The translations under genes were made by a program, and so were the position numbers. Positions 8,028 to 22,892 of a stretch of DNA of 33,286 bases are shown here, in pieces. The notes below the pieces were generated by a model. The model was not told the DNA's origin. It did no database searches and saw only the letters and a list, made by a program, of their open reading frames with translations. The number at the start of each line of letters is the position of its first letter. Position 1 is the first letter of the stretch. This stretch comes from Yersinia proxima (lineage in GTDB: Bacteria > Pseudomonadota > Gammaproteobacteria > Enterobacterales > Enterobacteriaceae): positions 1-33,286 of the forward strand of contig NZ_CABHYG010000019.1 of the NCBI RefSeq assembly GCF_902170785.1, written 5' to 3'.

Positions 8028-8531
8028 ATGCTTAACCGACTAGAAAGCCTGACTCAACGCGTTGGCGGCAGTAATGAATTAATTGATCAATGGCTTCATG
8101 CACGTAAAGAACTTTTAGTCTCGTATTGCACAGTGATCGGTATTAAGCCACAAAAAGGAAAGCATACCCCGCTTAATGAAAAAGCGCTGGAGAACTTTTG
8201 CCATAATCTGGTGGATTATCTCTCCTCCGGACACTTCCATATCTACGACAGAATTATCAAACAGGTAGAAGGTGCGTCCAGCCCGAAAATGGCTCTGACG
8301 ACCAAAGTTTATCCCGCTTTAAAAAATAACACCCAAACTATCATGGCATTCCATGATCGTTATACAAACATTGAGATCGATGACGATAGCTGCACCGAGT
8401 TTCAACAAGCTCTGTCCGATATCGGTGAAGCGCTTGATGCTCGTTTTCGGCTGGAAGATCAGCTTATTCAATGGGCTGCAGAGTCATGGCAAGCTGCTCA
8501 GTCAGTGGATCAAGCAGGGCAAGTAAAATAG
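8028..8531 (+). CDS. rsd: Sigma-70 binding anti-sigma regulator Rsd
   Basis: Rsd binds the housekeeping sigma-70 factor, chiefly region 4, and sequesters it in stationary phase, favouring alternative sigma factors. The 167-residue protein aligns along its length with E. coli Rsd (158 residues), beginning [20 protein letters not shown]. Conserved blocks [20 protein letters not shown] and [12 protein letters not shown] are intact. The C-terminal tail is about nine residues longer. CGGAG (8015-8019) supports the ATG. It is monocistronic: divergent from nudC and ended by a hairpin just before the thiC promoter. Confidence 0.95.
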   Translation: MLNRLESLTQRVGGSNELIDQWLHARKELLVSYCTVIGIKPQKGKHTPLNEKALENFCHNLVDYLSSGHFHIYDRIIKQVEGASSPKMALTTKVYPALKNNTQTIMAFHDRYTNIEIDDDSCTEFQQALSDIGEALDARFRLEDQLIQWAAESWQAAQSVDQAGQVK

Positions 8532-8560
8532 CCCACTGATCAGCATGGGCTTGTAGTTTT
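8531..8560 (+). terminator. rsd terminator
   Basis: GCCCA (8531-8535) pairs with TGGGC (8546-8550), followed by TTGTAGTTTT. The stem starts at the last base of the rsd stop codon. The stem is short and the T-tract interrupted, so efficiency may be modest. The same T-rich bases contain the probable thiC -35. Confidence 0.55.
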
Positions 8561-8584
8561 AATGCAACCTCGTATAGTAAGGAC
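8551..8584 (+). promoter_or_regulatory. thiC operon promoter
   Basis: TTGTAG (8551-8556), a 16-bp spacer and TATAGT (8573-8578) predict a start near 8584. That is exactly where the riboswitch P1 stem begins (8583), which supports the assignment. The -35 lies within the T-tract of the rsd terminator. Confidence 0.65.
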
Positions 8585-8697
8585 TCTTGTCGGAGTGCCT
8601 AGCACCTGTTTTCTTACGAAAGCAAACGCAGGCTGAGACCGTTAATTCGGGATCCGCGGAACCTGATCGGGTTAATACCCGCGAAGGGAACAAGAGT
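8583..8697 (+). ncRNA. TPP riboswitch (THI element)
   Basis: This is a complete TPP aptamer. P1 is ACTCTTGT (8583-8590) pairing with ACAAGAGT (8690-8697). The conserved CTGAGA (8633-8638), which binds the pyrimidine ring, is present. The pyrophosphate-sensing arm has ACCTGATC (8661-8668) and GCGAAGGGAA (8681-8690). When TPP is bound, expression of the downstream thi operon should drop. The aptamer ends 140 nt before the thiC start; no strong intrinsic terminator is visible in between, so control by ribosome-site masking or Rho is more likely. Confidence 0.96.
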
Positions 8698-8699
8698 AA

Positions 8700-11515
<2,816 letters not shown>

Positions 11516-11532
<17 letters not shown>

Positions 11533-12298
11533 GCTGAGTGACAGTGAATTTTTGCGCTACAGCCGCCAGTTGTTGCTGGAGGATATTGGCCCGGAGGGCC
11601 AATTGAAGCTGAAAAGTGCCCGCGTGTTGATCATCGGTCTGGGTGGCCTTGGCTCCCCTGCCGCACTCTATTTGGCGGCCGCTGGTATCGGCAAATTATT
11701 ACTGGCTGATGATGACCAATTGGATCTGACCAATTTACAGCGCCAAATCCTGTACCGTACCGCCGATATCAACCAAACCTCTGCCAGCAACCAAACTAAA
11801 GTGCGGTTAGCCCAGCGTCATTTGCTAAATCTTAATCCGCTGGTTGAGATTGTCACCTTCGATACCCGGCTGGCAGATGCGGCATTGGCTGATGCGGTGG
11901 CGAACACTGATTTGGTACTCGATTGCAGTGACAACATGGAAACCCGCCATCAGGTGAACGCCGCCTGTATCACAGCACAAAAACCCTTAATCAGCGGCAG
12001 TGCTGTGGGGTTTAGCGGACAACTACTGGTGATTGAACCGCCTTTTTCCCACGGTTGCTACGCCTGCCTTTATCCTGATAAAGAACTGCCGCAGCGCAAC
12101 TGCCGTACATCTGGTGTTTTGGGGCCGGTGGTCGGCGTTATCGGCACCTTACAAGCGCTGGAAGCCATCAAAATGTTGGCTGGTCTTCCGTCAGCATTGA
12201 GCGGGAAGTTGCGCTTATTCGATGGCAAGCAGCAAAGCTGGAGCACCTTGCAACTGACGCAAGCAAAGCATTGCCCTGTCTGTGGAGGCTCACAGTGA
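11516..12298 (+). CDS. thiF: ThiS adenylyltransferase
   Basis: ThiF is an E1-like enzyme that adenylates the C-terminal glycine of ThiS, so sulfur can be loaded for thiazole synthesis. The 260-residue product has the nucleotide motif GLGGLG (41-46) and zinc ligands C181, C184, C253 and C256 in two CxxC pairs. Cys196 in RNCRTSG corresponds to the Cys that links to ThiS in E. coli. AAGGAG precedes the ATG, and the gene overlaps thiE by 17 nt. All key residues are intact. Confidence 0.96.
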
Positions 12299-12510
12299 AC
12301 AGTGATCATATGAACATTGTGCTTAATGATCAGCCACTTGAGGTGGAATGCACCATAACCGTTGAAAAGTTGCTCCAACAACTGAACCGCCACCAGCCGG
12401 GAACCGCGCTGGCGGTCAATCAGGTCATCATTCCGCGAACTGACTGGGAAGAGTATCAGTTGCACGAGGGTGACAACATTTTGCTATTCCAAGCCATTGC
12501 CGGAGGCTGA
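12295..12510 (+). CDS. thiS: Sulfur carrier protein ThiS, probable GTG start
   Basis: ThiS is a small ubiquitin-fold protein whose C-terminal Gly-Gly is converted to a thiocarboxylate that donates sulfur to the thiazole ring. The product ends FQAIAGG, the expected tail. I chose GTG at 12295 because GGAGG (12284-12288) is 6 nt upstream and the GTGA overlaps the thiF stop, giving 71 residues. The conserved family start is the ATG at 12310 (MNIVLNDQ, 66 residues), but the Shine-Dalgarno is 21 nt away from it. thiG follows after 1 nt. Confidence 0.9.
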   Translation: MNSDHMNIVLNDQPLEVECTITVEKLLQQLNRHQPGTALAVNQVIIPRTDWEEYQLHEGDNILLFQAIAGG

Positions 12511-12511
12511 C

Positions 12512-13300
12512 ATGCTGAAGATCGCCGATACCACTTTTACCTCACGTTTATTTACCGGTACGGGCAAATTTGCCACGGCTGAATTGATGCTGGAAGCACT
12601 ACGCGCCTCCGGTTCACAACTGATCACCATGGCAATGAAGCGGGTGGATCTCCAGGCCGGTAATGATGCCATTCTTGCGCCATTGCGCCAGCTAGGCGTG
12701 CGCTTACTGCCTAATACATCTGGAGCAAAAACTGCGCAAGAAGCTATTTTCGCCGCGCGTCTGGCACGTGAAGCACTAGGAACCCATTGGGTAAAACTGG
12801 AAATTCATCCGGATGTGAAGTATTTGCTGCCCGATCCAATAGAAACCCTGAAAGCCGCCGAAATACTGGTGAAAGAGGGATTTGTGGTTCTGCCTTACTG
12901 CGGCGCAGACCCGGTATTGTGTAAACGACTGGAAGAAGTCGGCTGTGCTGCCGTCATGCCATTGGGGGCACCTATTGGATCAAATTTGGGATTACGCACT
13001 CGCGATTTTCTGCAAATTATTATCGAACAGGCCAAAGTGCCAGTGGTAGTTGATGCCGGTATTGGTGCGCCAAGCCATGCACTTGAAGCTATAGAACTAG
13101 GCGCTGATGCTGTTCTCGTGAATACCGCGATTGCGGTTGCTCGCTCACCGGTACAAATGGCTCATGCATTTCGCTTAGCGATGGAGTCTGGCGAATTGGC
13201 GCGCCAGGCAGGGCTTGGTAACCAACAATTTGATAGGGCAATAGCCACCAGCCCACTGACCGGTTTTCTTAGCCAGCTTGAGGAAGAAAATCATGTCTGA
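12512..13300 (+). CDS. thiG: Thiazole synthase
   Basis: ThiG forms the thiazole phosphate ring from deoxyxylulose 5-phosphate, ThiS thiocarboxylate and dehydroglycine. The 262-residue TIM-barrel protein has the Schiff-base Lys95 in [19 protein letters not shown], and the phosphate-binding region [10 protein letters not shown] and [12 protein letters not shown]. The start at 12512 follows CGGAGG, one base after the thiS stop, and matches the family N-terminus MLKIADTTF. ThiG works as a complex with ThiH, whose gene overlaps its last 8 nt. Confidence 0.97.
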   Translation: MLKIADTTFTSRLFTGTGKFATAELMLEALRASGSQLITMAMKRVDLQAGNDAILAPLRQLGVRLLPNTSGAKTAQEAIFAARLAREALGTHWVKLEIHPDVKYLLPDPIETLKAAEILVKEGFVVLPYCGADPVLCKRLEEVGCAAVMPLGAPIGSNLGLRTRDFLQIIIEQAKVPVVVDAGIGAPSHALEAIELGADAVLVNTAIAVARSPVQMAHAFRLAMESGELARQAGLGNQQFDRAIATSPLTGFLSQLEEENHV

Positions 13301-14423
13301 AGAGTTCAGCCAGCGCTGGCAACAATTGAATTGGGATGATATTTCTCTGCGCATTAACAGTAAAACCACCGCAGATGTTGAGCGAGCTATTCACGCGGTA
13401 AAACCCAGTCGTGAAGATCTCATGGCATTGATTTCACCTGCGGCTCTGGCTTATCTGGAGCCAATGGCGCAGAAAGCCCAACAGCTGACGCGCCAGCGTT
13501 TTGGTAATACCGTCAGTTTTTATGTGCCGCTTTATCTTTCCAATCTGTGCGCTAATGATTGTACTTACTGCGGTTTCTCGATGAGTAATCGCATCAAGCG
13601 CAAAACATTGGATGAAACTGAAATCATCCGTGAGTGTGAAGCCATCAAAGCACTGGGTTTCGAACACTTGCTACTGGTCACCGGTGAGCATCAGGCAAAA
13701 GTGGGAATGGATTATTTCCGCCGTCATTTTCCAACTATTCGCAATCAATTCAGCTCGCTGATGATGGAAGTTCAACCATTGGCAGAAGAAGAGTATGCAG
13801 AACTCAAAACACTGGGATTGGATGGCGTGATGGTTTATCAAGAAACTTATCATCCGGCTACTTATCAGCAACACCATTTGCGCGGCCATAAACAGGATTT
13901 TCATTGGCGGCTGGCAACCCCTGATCGCCTGGGACGCGCGGGGATCGATAAGATCGGATTAGGTGCGTTGATTGGCTTGTCGAGCAGTTGGCGCACCGAC
14001 TGCTACATGCTGGCGGAGCATCTGTTTTATCTGCAACAAACTTATTGGCAGAGTCGCTACTCAATTTCATTCCCACGTTTACGCCCGTGTGCCGGGGGAA
14101 TTGAGCCCGCTTCTCTGATGAGTGAACCACAATTGCTGCAACTGATTTGCGCTTTCCGCCTGTTTGCGCCGGATGTGGAGCTGTCACTCTCGACTCGTGA
14201 ATCACCATTCTTCCGCGATAACGTGATTCCGCTGGCGATAAATAATGTCAGTGCGGGGTCGAAAACACAGCCGGGCGGATATGCCGATGATCATCCAGAG
14301 CTTGAGCAATTTTCCCCCCATGATAATCGAACGCCGGAGCAGGTGGCTCAAGCACTAACGCTGGCAGGGCTACAACCAGTATGGAAGGATTGGGATCGCC
14401 ATTTCGGGCGTATATCCCCATAA
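13293..14423 (+). CDS. thiH: 2-iminoacetate (dehydroglycine) synthase
   Basis: ThiH is a radical SAM lyase that cleaves tyrosine to p-cresol and dehydroglycine, the glycine-derived unit for thiazole formation. The 376-residue protein has the CX3CX2C cluster motif with Cys86, Cys90 and Cys93 in [11 protein letters not shown]. Other conserved blocks are [13 protein letters not shown] and [21 protein letters not shown] precedes the ATG at 13293, which overlaps thiG. It ends the thi operon, and a terminator shared with rpoC follows. Confidence 0.97.
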   Translation: MSEEFSQRWQQLNWDDISLRINSKTTADVERAIHAVKPSREDLMALISPAALAYLEPMAQKAQQLTRQRFGNTVSFYVPLYLSNLCANDCTYCGFSMSNRIKRKTLDETEIIRECEAIKALGFEHLLLVTGEHQAKVGMDYFRRHFPTIRNQFSSLMMEVQPLAEEEYAELKTLGLDGVMVYQETYHPATYQQHHLRGHKQDFHWRLATPDRLGRAGIDKIGLGALIGLSSSWRTDCYMLAEHLFYLQQTYWQSRYSISFPRLRPCAGGIEPASLMSEPQLLQLICAFRLFAPDVELSLSTRESPFFRDNVIPLAINNVSAGSKTQPGGYADDHPELEQFSPHDNRTPEQVAQALTLAGLQPVWKDWDRHFGRISP

Positions 14424-14451
14424 ACTTCGTACTTTCTTTCTGAAGAATAAG

Positions 14452-14486
14452 CAAAAAAAAACCGCCCCGAAAGGAGCGGTTTTTAC
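14452..14486. terminator. Bidirectional terminator between thiH and rpoC
   Basis: ACCGCCCC (14461-14468) and GGAGCGGT (14473-14480) form a GC-rich stem with a 4-nt loop. Read leftward for rpoC the stem is complete with one G-U pair and is followed by nine T. Read rightward for thiH it has one C-A mismatch and a five-T tract. It is therefore stronger for the rpoBC operon. Confidence 0.92.
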
Positions 14487-14506
14487 GTTGGTGACGAACA
14501 AAGAGA

Positions 14507-17500
14507 TTAGTCTTTGCTGTTACCGAAACCGGCGTTGAGCAATTCAGCCAGGTTAGCAGTCGCTTCGTCCGCACTCACTTGCGGAACCACTGGTGCTTCA
14601 CCCAGAGCTTTACGGCGCATACGATCCTGATGATAAGCGTAACCGGTACCGGCTGGGATCAGACGGCCCACGATAACGTTCTCTTTCAGGCCACGCAGTT
14701 CATCACGTTTACCGGCAACTGCCGCTTCAGTAAGAACGCGCGTGGTTTCCTGGAACGAAGCCGCAGAGATGAAGGACTCGGTCGCCAAGGATGCCTTGGT
14801 GATACCCAGCAGGTCACGTGTGAACGTAGCCTCGATTTTGCCTTCAGCTGCCAGCTTACGGTTAGCGATTTTAACGCGAGACATTTCTGCCTGCTCGCCT
14901 TCCAGGAAGTCGGTGCTACCTGCATCAACGATGGTGCCTTTACGCAGCATCTGACGAACGATAACTTCGATGTGTTTATCGTTAATCTTAACGCCTTGCA
15001 GACGGTAAACTTCCTGCACTTCGTTGGTGATGTAACGAGTTACCGCGTGAACGCCACGCAGACGCAGAATGTCGTGTGGAGATTCTGGGCCGTCGGAAAC
15101 TACGTCACCGCGTTCTACAATTTCACCTTCGAACACGTTGAGCTGACGCCATTTCGGAATCATCTCTTCATATGCATCGCTACCATCCAACGGTGAGATA
15201 ACCAGACGGCGCTTGCCTTTGGTCTCTTTACCGAACGAGATGATCCCGCTGATTTCAGCCAGGATTGCAGGCTCTTTCGGACGACGTGCTTCGAACAAGT
15301 CAGCAACACGTGGCAGACCACCGGTAATATCCTTGGTACCGCTTGATTCCTGAGGAATACGCGCCAGGGTATCACCCGCACCGATCTGAATACCGTCTTC
15401 CAGCTGTACAATCGCTTTACCTGGCAGGAAGTATTGAGCAGGCATATCGGTACCTGGGATCAATACGTCGTCGCCTTTGGCATCAACGATTTTCAGTGCC
15501 GGACGCAGGTCTTTACCGCTACCGGTACGCTCTGCGCTGTCCAGTACTACCAGAGAAGACAAACCAGTCAGTTCGTCGGTCTGGCGTGTAATGGTCTGGC
15601 CGTCAATCATGTCCGCGAAGCGGATGAAACCGCTCACTTCGGTCACAACTGGCATGATGTGCGGATCCCAATTAGCAACGGTTTCGCCGCCCTGGACTTC
15701 TGCGCCATCGCCTTTAGCCATTACAGCACCGTAAGGCACTTTGTAGCTTTCTTTAGTACGGCCGAATTCGTCGATCAGTTTCAGCTCGGTATTACGAGAA
15801 GTAATAACCAGCTTGCCCGCTGCATTGGTAACGAACTTGACGTTGCTCAGTTTCAAGCTGCCTTTGTTCTTAACCTGAATGCTGGACTCCGCTGCCGCAC
15901 GAGATGCCGCACCACCGATGTGGAACGTACGCATCGTAAGCTGGGTACCCGGCTCACCGATGGACTGTGCTGCAATAACACCAACCGCTTCACCTTTGTT
16001 GATGATGTGACCACGTGCCAGGTCGCGACCATAGCAGTTTGCACACACACCAAAGTCAGTTTCACAGCTTACGACTGAACGAACTTTAACGCTGTCGACG
16101 GAGTTTTCTTCTAACAGATCACACCATTTTTCGTCCAACAGGGTGTTACGCGGAACCAGAATATCAGCCGTACCCGGCTTGATAACTTCTTCAGCGGTCA
16201 CACGACCCAGAACGCGATCGCGCAGTGGTTCTTTAACATCACCACCTTCGATAACCGGGGTCATCACGATACCGTTATGGGTACCACAATCGTCTTCGGT
16301 TACGACCAGATCCTGTGCCACGTCAACTAAACGACGGGTCAGGTAACCGGAGTTCGCAGTTTTCAATGCGGTATCCGCCAAACCTTTACGCGCACCGTGG
16401 GTTGAGATGAAGTACTGAAGTACGTTCAAACCTTCACGGAAGTTCGCGGTGATTGGCGTTTCAATGATCGAGCCATCTGGCTTAGCCATCAGACCACGCA
16501 TCCCTGCCAGCTGACGAATCTGTGCAGCAGAACCACGCGCACCGGAGTCGGCCATCATAAAGATGCTGTTGAATGACACTTGCTGTTCGACAACGCCGTC
16601 ACGGTTGACAACATCTTCTACAGACAAGTTATCCATCATCGCCTTGGCAACACGTTCGTTAGCCGCGGCCCAGATATCGATCACTTTGTTATAACGTTCG
16701 CCTGCTGTTACCAGACCGGATTGGAACTGTTCCTGGATCTCGGCAACTTCAGTTTCAGCTTCTTCGATGATCCCTGCTTTCGCTTCTGGGATAACCATGT
16801 CATCGATACCTACAGAGGCGCCTGAGCGTGCTGCGTAAGCAAAACCGGTGTACATGATCTGGTCAGCAAAGATAACCGTTGGCTTCAAGCCCAGGATGCG
16901 GTAACAGGTGTTCAGCATCTTGGAGATAGCTTTTTTGCCCAGCGGCTGGTTAACGATAGAGTAAGGCAGGCCTTTCGGGACGATCATCCACAAAATAGCA
17001 CGACCTACAGTCGTATCGATAATGCTGGTACGCGAAGTGCTTTCGCCTTCGGTATTACGAATTTCTTCAGTAATACGGACTTTTACCCGCGCATGCAGAG
17101 ATGCCAGGCCGGCGCGATAAATACGCTCAGCTTCTTTCGGGCCAGTCAGTACCATGCCTTCGCCTTTGGCGTTAACACAGTCACGGGTCATGTAATACAG
17201 ACCCAATACAACGTCCTGAGAAGGAACGATGATTGGCTCGCCGTTCGCTGGTGACAGGATGTTGTTGGTAGACATCATCAACGCACGTGCTTCTAACTGA
17301 GCTTCCAGTGTCAGCGGTACGTGAACAGCCATTTGGTCACCATCGAAGTCGGCGTTATATGCCGCACAAACCAGTGGGTGCAACTGGATTGCTTTACCTT
17401 CGATCAGAACCGGTTCAAACGCCTGGATACCCAAACGGTGAAGGGTTGGTGCACGGTTCAGCAGCACTGGGTGTTCGCGGATAACTTCATCCAGGATATC

Positions 17501-18727
17501 CCAAACAACCGCTTCTTCACGCTCAACCATCTTCTTGGCGGCTTTAATGGTGGTAGCAAGACCACGCAATTCCAGCTTGCCGTAGATGAACGGTTTGAAC
17601 AGCTCAAGAGCCATTTTCTTCGGCAGACCGCACTGATGCAGACGCAGGTATGGACCAACGGTAATAACCGAACGGCCTGAGTAGTCAACACGTTTACCCA
17701 GCAAGTTCTGACGGAAACGACCTTGCTTACCTTTGATCATGTCAGCCAGTGACTTCAACGGACGCTTGTTAGAGCCGGTAATCGCACGACCGCGACGGCC
17801 GTTATCCAGCAATGCATCTACTGCTTCTTGCAGCATACGCTTTTCGTTGCGCACGATGATGTCCGGAGCAGCCAAGTCCAGCAGGCGTTTCAGACGGTTG
17901 TTACGGTTGATCACGCGACGATACAAATCGTTCAGATCAGAAGTCGCAAAACGACCGCCATCCAACGGAACCAATGGACGCAGATCTGGCGGCAGCACAG
18001 GCAGCACGGTCAGGATCATCCACTCTGGCTTGTTGCCAGACTGTACGAACGCTTCCAGCAACTTGATACGCTTGGTCAGCTTCTTACGCTTGGTTTCAGA
18101 ATTTGTTTCGTTCAATTCTTCGCGCAGGATCTCGCACTCTGCTTCCAGATCCATGTTTTTCAACAAGGCCTGAATAGCTTCGGCGCCCATTTTCGCGTCG
18201 AACTCATCACCAAACTCTTCCAACGCGTCCAGATACTGCTCTTCAGTCAGGATCTGACGACGTTCCAGGTTGGTCATACCGCCTTCAACAACCACATAGG
18301 ATTCGAAGTACAGTACACGTTCGATGTCACGTAATGGCATATCCAGCAGCAAACCGATGCGGGATGGCAGCGATTTCAGGAACCAGATGTGCGCAGTCGG
18401 AGAAGCCAGTTCGATGTGACCCATACGCTCACGGCGTACTTTGGTTTGAGTCACTTCAACGCCGCATTTCTCACAAATAACACCGCGGTGTTTCAAACGC
18501 TTGTACTTACCGCACAGGCATTCGTAATCTTTTACTGGGCCAAAGATACGGGCGCAGAAAAGGCCGTCACGTTCTGGTTTGAACGTACGGTAGTTAATGG
18601 TTTCCGGCTTTTTAACTTCACCGAATGACCAGGAACGGATCATGTCTGGCGAGGCCAGAGCAATTTTGATCGCATCAAACTCTTCGGTCTTAGTTTGCGC
18701 TTTCAGAAACTTTAATAAGTCTTTCAC
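14507..18727 (-). CDS. rpoC: RNA polymerase beta' subunit
   Basis: RpoC forms half of the RNA polymerase core and carries the catalytic Mg site. The 1406-residue product has the N-terminal zinc ribbon [19 protein letters not shown], with Cys residues at about 70, 72, 85 and 88. The absolutely conserved NADFDGDQ triad of Asp sits near 460-464. A second zinc site ([18 protein letters not shown]) and the trigger-loop region [11 protein letters not shown] follow. It starts with GTG at 18727, as in E. coli, with AGGAG upstream. It lies 136 bp after rpoB and ends at a strong terminator. There is no sign of truncation. Confidence 0.99.
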   Translation of the reverse strand: MKDLLKFLKAQTKTEEFDAIKIALASPDMIRSWSFGEVKKPETINYRTFKPERDGLFCARIFGPVKDYECLCGKYKRLKHRGVICEKCGVEVTQTKVRRERMGHIELASPTAHIWFLKSLPSRIGLLLDMPLRDIERVLYFESYVVVEGGMTNLERRQILTEEQYLDALEEFGDEFDAKMGAEAIQALLKNMDLEAECEILREELNETNSETKRKKLTKRIKLLEAFVQSGNKPEWMILTVLPVLPPDLRPLVPLDGGRFATSDLNDLYRRVINRNNRLKRLLDLAAPDIIVRNEKRMLQEAVDALLDNGRRGRAITGSNKRPLKSLADMIKGKQGRFRQNLLGKRVDYSGRSVITVGPYLRLHQCGLPKKMALELFKPFIYGKLELRGLATTIKAAKKMVEREEAVVWDILDEVIREHPVLLNRAPTLHRLGIQAFEPVLIEGKAIQLHPLVCAAYNADFDGDQMAVHVPLTLEAQLEARALMMSTNNILSPANGEPIIVPSQDVVLGLYYMTRDCVNAKGEGMVLTGPKEAERIYRAGLASLHARVKVRITEEIRNTEGESTSRTSIIDTTVGRAILWMIVPKGLPYSIVNQPLGKKAISKMLNTCYRILGLKPTVIFADQIMYTGFAYAARSGASVGIDDMVIPEAKAGIIEEAETEVAEIQEQFQSGLVTAGERYNKVIDIWAAANERVAKAMMDNLSVEDVVNRDGVVEQQVSFNSIFMMADSGARGSAAQIRQLAGMRGLMAKPDGSIIETPITANFREGLNVLQYFISTHGARKGLADTALKTANSGYLTRRLVDVAQDLVVTEDDCGTHNGIVMTPVIEGGDVKEPLRDRVLGRVTAEEVIKPGTADILVPRNTLLDEKWCDLLEENSVDSVKVRSVVSCETDFGVCANCYGRDLARGHIINKGEAVGVIAAQSIGEPGTQLTMRTFHIGGAASRAAAESSIQVKNKGSLKLSNVKFVTNAAGKLVITSRNTELKLIDEFGRTKESYKVPYGAVMAKGDGAEVQGGETVANWDPHIMPVVTEVSGFIRFADMIDGQTITRQTDELTGLSSLVVLDSAERTGSGKDLRPALKIVDAKGDDVLIPGTDMPAQYFLPGKAIVQLEDGIQIGAGDTLARIPQESSGTKDITGGLPRVADLFEARRPKEPAILAEISGIISFGKETKGKRRLVISPLDGSDAYEEMIPKWRQLNVFEGEIVERGDVVSDGPESPHDILRLRGVHAVTRYITNEVQEVYRLQGVKINDKHIEVIVRQMLRKGTIVDAGSTDFLEGEQAEMSRVKIANRKLAAEGKIEATFTRDLLGITKASLATESFISAASFQETTRVLTEAAVAGKRDELRGLKENVIVGRLIPAGTGYAYHQDRMRRKALGEAPVVPQVSADEATANLAELLNAGFGNSKD

Positions 18728-18758
18728 GGATTGGCTCCTGTCGGAGTTAGACCTGATA

Positions 18759-18800
18759 GGCGCTCAAACCTAAGCATATAAAAACCTAAGTTTGAGCGCC
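18759..18800 (-). other. Hairpin in the rpoB-rpoC spacer
   Basis: GGCGCTCAAAC (18759-18769) and GTTTGAGCGCC (18790-18800) are perfect 11-nt inverted arms around a 20-nt loop. CTTAGGTTT occurs twice within the loop region on the minus strand. No T-tract follows, so this is not an intrinsic terminator. It may be an RNA processing or stability element, or a degenerate palindromic repeat. Confidence 0.7.
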
Positions 18801-18863
18801 CCTGTGACCAGTGCGAACCACCAGCAAACCCCCGGCTATGAGAGCTTGCCGTCTGGCGAAGAA

Positions 18864-21800
18864 TTACTCTTCTTCCAGCTCGATATTGATGCCCAGCGAG
18901 CGGATTTCTTTCAACAATACGTTGAAGGACTCCGGCATGCCTGGTTCCATACGGTGATCGCCATCCACGATGTTTTTGTACATCTTGGTACGGCCGTTTA
19001 CATCGTCGGACTTGACGGTAAGCATTTCCTGCAATGTGTACGCGGCGCCATAAGCCTCCAACGCCCACACTTCCATCTCACCGAAGCGCTGACCACCGAA
19101 CTGAGCCTTACCACCCAGCGGCTGCTGAGTAACCAGGCTGTAAGAACCGGTAGAACGCGCATGCATCTTGTCATCAACCAAGTGGTTCAGTTTCAGCATG
19201 TACATGTAGCCGACAGTAACCTGACGTTCGAATTGCTCGCCGGTACGGCCGTCAAACAGAGTAATCTGACCAGAAGTTGGCAGGCCACCCAGCTGTAACA
19301 GTTCCTTGATTTCTTTCTCTGTCGCACCATCGAAGACTGGTGTTGCGATTGGCATACCTTTTTTCAGGTTCTCAGCCAGACGCAATACTTCATCATCGGT
19401 GAAGGTGCTCAGATCAACTTTCTGACAAACGCTATCGCCCAGATCGTAGGCTTTCTGGATGAACTCACGCAGTTTGGCAACTTCTTCCTGCTTCTTCAGC
19501 ATGGCGTTGATTTTCTCGCCGATGCCTTTCGCTGCCATCCCTAAGTGGGTTTCCAAAATCTGACCGATGTTCATACGCGATGGTACGCCCAGTGGGTTCA
19601 GAACGATGTCTACCGGCGTACCGTTTTCATCGTAAGGCATATCTTCGATCGGGTTAATCTTAGAGATAACACCTTTGTTACCGTGACGACCGGCCATCTT
19701 GTCACCCGGTTGAATCTGACGTTTAACGGCCAGATACACCTTGACGATCTTCAGCACGCCTGGTGCTAAATCATCACCTTGGGTGATCTTACGACGCTTG
19801 GCATCCATCTTCTTCTCGAATTCGGATTTCATTTCGTCGTACTGCTCTGCCAACTGTTCCAGCTGGTTTTGCTTGTCTTCGTCAGTCAGGCCAAGTTCCA
19901 GCCAGCGGTCACGTGGTAATTTGCTCAGCTTGTCAGCTTCGATGCCACCAGAAACCAGTACTGCATGGATACGTGCAAACAGGCCAGCTTCCAGGATCTG
20001 CAACTCTTCCGTCAGGTCTTTCTTAGCCTGCTTCAGTTGCATCTCTTCGATTTCCAATGCACGTTTGTCTTTTTCTACGCCGTCGCGAGTAAAGACTTGT
20101 ACATCAATAACCGTACCGGAAACACCGTTTGGTACACGCAGAGAAGAGTCTTTAACATCAGACGCTTTCTCACCGAAGATCGCACGTAACAGCTTCTCTT
20201 CTGGCGTCAGTTGGGTTTCACCTTTAGGTGTTACCTTACCAACCAGAATGTCACCACCAGTCACTTCAGCACCGATATACACGATACCGGATTCATCCAG
20301 TTTGGAGAGCGCAGCTTCACCCACGTTCGGGATGTCAGCAGTGATCTCTTCTGGCCCCAACTTGGTGTCACGAGACACACATGCCAGTTCCTGAATGTGG
20401 ATAGTTGTGAAGCGATCTTCTTGCACCACGCGCTCGGAGACCAAGATGGAGTCTTCGAAGTTGTAACCGTTCCAAGGCATGAACGCTACGCGCATGTTCT
20501 GACCCAATGCCAGTTCGCCCAGGTCTGTAGATGGGCCATCTGCCAGCACGTCACCGCGCTCGATTGGCTCACCCAAATTCACACACGGCATCTGGTTGAT
20601 ACAGGTGTTCTGGTTAGAACGGGTGTATTTGGTCAGGTTATAAATATCAATACCTGCTTCGCCCGGATACATCTCGTCTTCGTTAACTTTAATCACGATA
20701 CGGGATGCATCTACGTACTGAACAGTACCGCCACGTTTGGCTACAGAGGTTACCCCTGAGTCAACCGCTACCGCACGTTCCATACCAGTACCTACCAACG
20801 GCTTATCAGCACGCAGAGTAGGAACTGCCTGACGTTGCATGTTCGCACCCATCAAGGCGCGGTTGGCGTCATCGTGTTCCAGGAACGGAATCAGAGAAGC
20901 ACCAACGGACACCACCTGTTGAGTGGAAACGTCCATGTAGTCAACTTGATCGCGGCTGAACAGGCTTGATTCGCCTTTGCTACGACAAGTGACCAAGTCT
21001 TCAATGAAGCGGCCATCTTCGTCCAGGTTGGAGTTCGCCTGAGCGATAACGAAGTTGCCTTCTTCAATAGCAGACAGATAGTTAATTTCATCGGTCACCA
21101 CACCATCGCGCACGCGACGATAAGGAGTTTCCAGGAAACCATACTCGTTGGTCTGTGCGTACACGGACAAGGAGTTGATCAGACCGATGTTTGGACCTTC
21201 TGGCGTTTCGATTGGACATACGCGACCGTAGTGAGTCGGGTGTACGTCTCGAACTTCAAAGCCAGCACGTTCACGGGTCAAACCGCCCGGGCCCAATGCA
21301 GAGATACGGCGTTTATGCGTAATCTCAGACAACGGGTTGTTCTGGTCCATAAATTGTGACAACTGGCTGGAACCAAAGAACTCTTTCACCGCAGCCGAAA
21401 TAGGCTTGGCGTTGATCATGTCCTGAGGCATCAGCGTGTCGAGGTCGCCCAGAGACAAACGCTCTTTAACTGCACGCTCAACACGAACCAGACCAACACG
21501 GAACTGGTTTTCAGCCATTTCACCAACGGAACGAATACGACGGTTGCCTAAGTGGTCAATATCATCCACTTCGCCTTTACCGTTACGGATATCGATGAGC
21601 TTCTTCATCACTTCAGTGATGTCTTCTTTGCTCAGGATACCGGAACCTTCGATCTCGTCGCGCAGCAGTGAACGGTTGAACTTCATCCGGCCAACCGCTG
21701 ATAAATCATAGCGGTCTTCAGAGAAGAACAGGTTCTCAAACAGGTTTTCAGCTGCTTCACGTGTTGGTGGCTCACCAGGACGCATCATACGGTAGATCTC

Positions 21801-22892
21801 AACCAAAGCGCTCAGACGATCGCTGGTTGGGTCAACACGCAGGGTCTCGGAGATATAAGCACCGTGATCCAGGTCGTTGGTGAACAGTGTTTCAATTTGC
21901 TTGTGACCGGCCTGGCTCAGTTTAGCCAGCAAATCCAGTGACAGCTCCATGTTGGCTGCACAGATAAGCTCACCAGTGTTCTCATCGATGTAGTCTTTAG
22001 CGACCACTTTACCGGCAATGTATTCAACCGGAACTTCGATGCGATCAATGCCGTCTTTTTCAAGCTGGCGAATATGACGAGCAGTAATACGACGCGCTTT
22101 CTCGACGTAAACTTTGCCATTCGCTTCAATATCAAAGGATGCCGTTTCACCGCGCAGGCGCTCAGGAACCAATTCCATCTGCAGCTTGTTGTCACGAATC
22201 TCAAAGACCACTTTTTCAAAGAACAGATCCAGGATCTGTGCAGTGGTGAAATTCAATGCACGCAGAATGATGGTTGCCGGCAACTTACGACGACGGTCAA
22301 TACGGACAAACAGGTTGTCTTTCGGGTCAAACTCGAAATCTAACCATGAACCGCGGTAAGGGATGATACGTGCGTTATACAGCACTTTACCCGATGAATG
22401 GGTTTTACCCTTATCGCTGTCAAAGAATACGCCAGGACTACGATGCAGCTGAGATACGATAACCCTCTCAGTACCATTAATGACAAAGGTACCGTTTTCG
22501 GTCATGAGTGGAATTTCACCCATGTAGACTTCTTGTTCTTTGATGTCTTTGACCGTACCTTCCGGGGCTTCGCGCTCATAGATGACCAGGCGCAGTTTTA
22601 CGCGCAGCGGTGCGGAATAAGTCACACCACGGATCTGGCACTCTTTGACGTCAAATACTGGCTCACCAAGACGGTAGCTAACGTATTGCAGCTCCGAATT
22701 GCCGCTGTAGCTCTGGATTGGAAAAACAGAACGGAATGCTGCTTCCAGACCGTACTGCCCTTCAGGATCTTGCTCGATAAATTTCTGGAACGAGTCAAGT
22801 TGGATAGAAAGGAGATAAGGTATGTCCAAAACTTGTGGACGTTTACCAAAATCCTTACGAATACGTTTTTTCTCGGTATAGGAGTAAACCAT
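18864..22892 (-). CDS. rpoB: RNA polymerase beta subunit
   Basis: RpoB is the second large core subunit and binds rifampicin near the active site. The 1342-residue product has the same length as E. coli RpoB and begins [19 protein letters not shown]. The rifampicin region (about 507-533) reads [20 protein letters not shown] with Asp516, His526, Arg529 and Ser531 wild type, so a rifampicin-sensitive form is expected. The conserved [12 protein letters not shown] is present. The start at 22892 has GAGGA upstream; an in-frame ATG at 22925 would add 11 unconserved residues. It is expressed from rplJL through the attenuator at 23167. Confidence 0.99.
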   Translation of the reverse strand: MVYSYTEKKRIRKDFGKRPQVLDIPYLLSIQLDSFQKFIEQDPEGQYGLEAAFRSVFPIQSYSGNSELQYVSYRLGEPVFDVKECQIRGVTYSAPLRVKLRLVIYEREAPEGTVKDIKEQEVYMGEIPLMTENGTFVINGTERVIVSQLHRSPGVFFDSDKGKTHSSGKVLYNARIIPYRGSWLDFEFDPKDNLFVRIDRRRKLPATIILRALNFTTAQILDLFFEKVVFEIRDNKLQMELVPERLRGETASFDIEANGKVYVEKARRITARHIRQLEKDGIDRIEVPVEYIAGKVVAKDYIDENTGELICAANMELSLDLLAKLSQAGHKQIETLFTNDLDHGAYISETLRVDPTSDRLSALVEIYRMMRPGEPPTREAAENLFENLFFSEDRYDLSAVGRMKFNRSLLRDEIEGSGILSKEDITEVMKKLIDIRNGKGEVDDIDHLGNRRIRSVGEMAENQFRVGLVRVERAVKERLSLGDLDTLMPQDMINAKPISAAVKEFFGSSQLSQFMDQNNPLSEITHKRRISALGPGGLTRERAGFEVRDVHPTHYGRVCPIETPEGPNIGLINSLSVYAQTNEYGFLETPYRRVRDGVVTDEINYLSAIEEGNFVIAQANSNLDEDGRFIEDLVTCRSKGESSLFSRDQVDYMDVSTQQVVSVGASLIPFLEHDDANRALMGANMQRQAVPTLRADKPLVGTGMERAVAVDSGVTSVAKRGGTVQYVDASRIVIKVNEDEMYPGEAGIDIYNLTKYTRSNQNTCINQMPCVNLGEPIERGDVLADGPSTDLGELALGQNMRVAFMPWNGYNFEDSILVSERVVQEDRFTTIHIQELACVSRDTKLGPEEITADIPNVGEAALSKLDESGIVYIGAEVTGGDILVGKVTPKGETQLTPEEKLLRAIFGEKASDVKDSSLRVPNGVSGTVIDVQVFTRDGVEKDKRALEIEEMQLKQAKKDLTEELQILEAGLFARIHAVLVSGGIEADKLSKLPRDRWLELGLTDEDKQNQLEQLAEQYDEMKSEFEKKMDAKRRKITQGDDLAPGVLKIVKVYLAVKRQIQPGDKMAGRHGNKGVISKINPIEDMPYDENGTPVDIVLNPLGVPSRMNIGQILETHLGMAAKGIGEKINAMLKKQEEVAKLREFIQKAYDLGDSVCQKVDLSTFTDDEVLRLAENLKKGMPIATPVFDGATEKEIKELLQLGGLPTSGQITLFDGRTGEQFERQVTVGYMYMLKLNHLVDDKMHARSTGSYSLVTQQPLGGKAQFGGQRFGEMEVWALEAYGAAYTLQEMLTVKSDDVNGRTKMYKNIVDGDHRMEPGMPESFNVLLKEIRSLGINIELEEE

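Noticed and set aside
19741..20394. Open frame of 217 codons antisense to rpoB
   Set aside because: It is a shadow frame created by the codon bias of the highly expressed rpoB gene; there is no ribosome-binding site and the protein has no recognisable features. Similar antisense frames at 15434-16078, 18792-19298 and 22398-23021 were rejected for the same reason.
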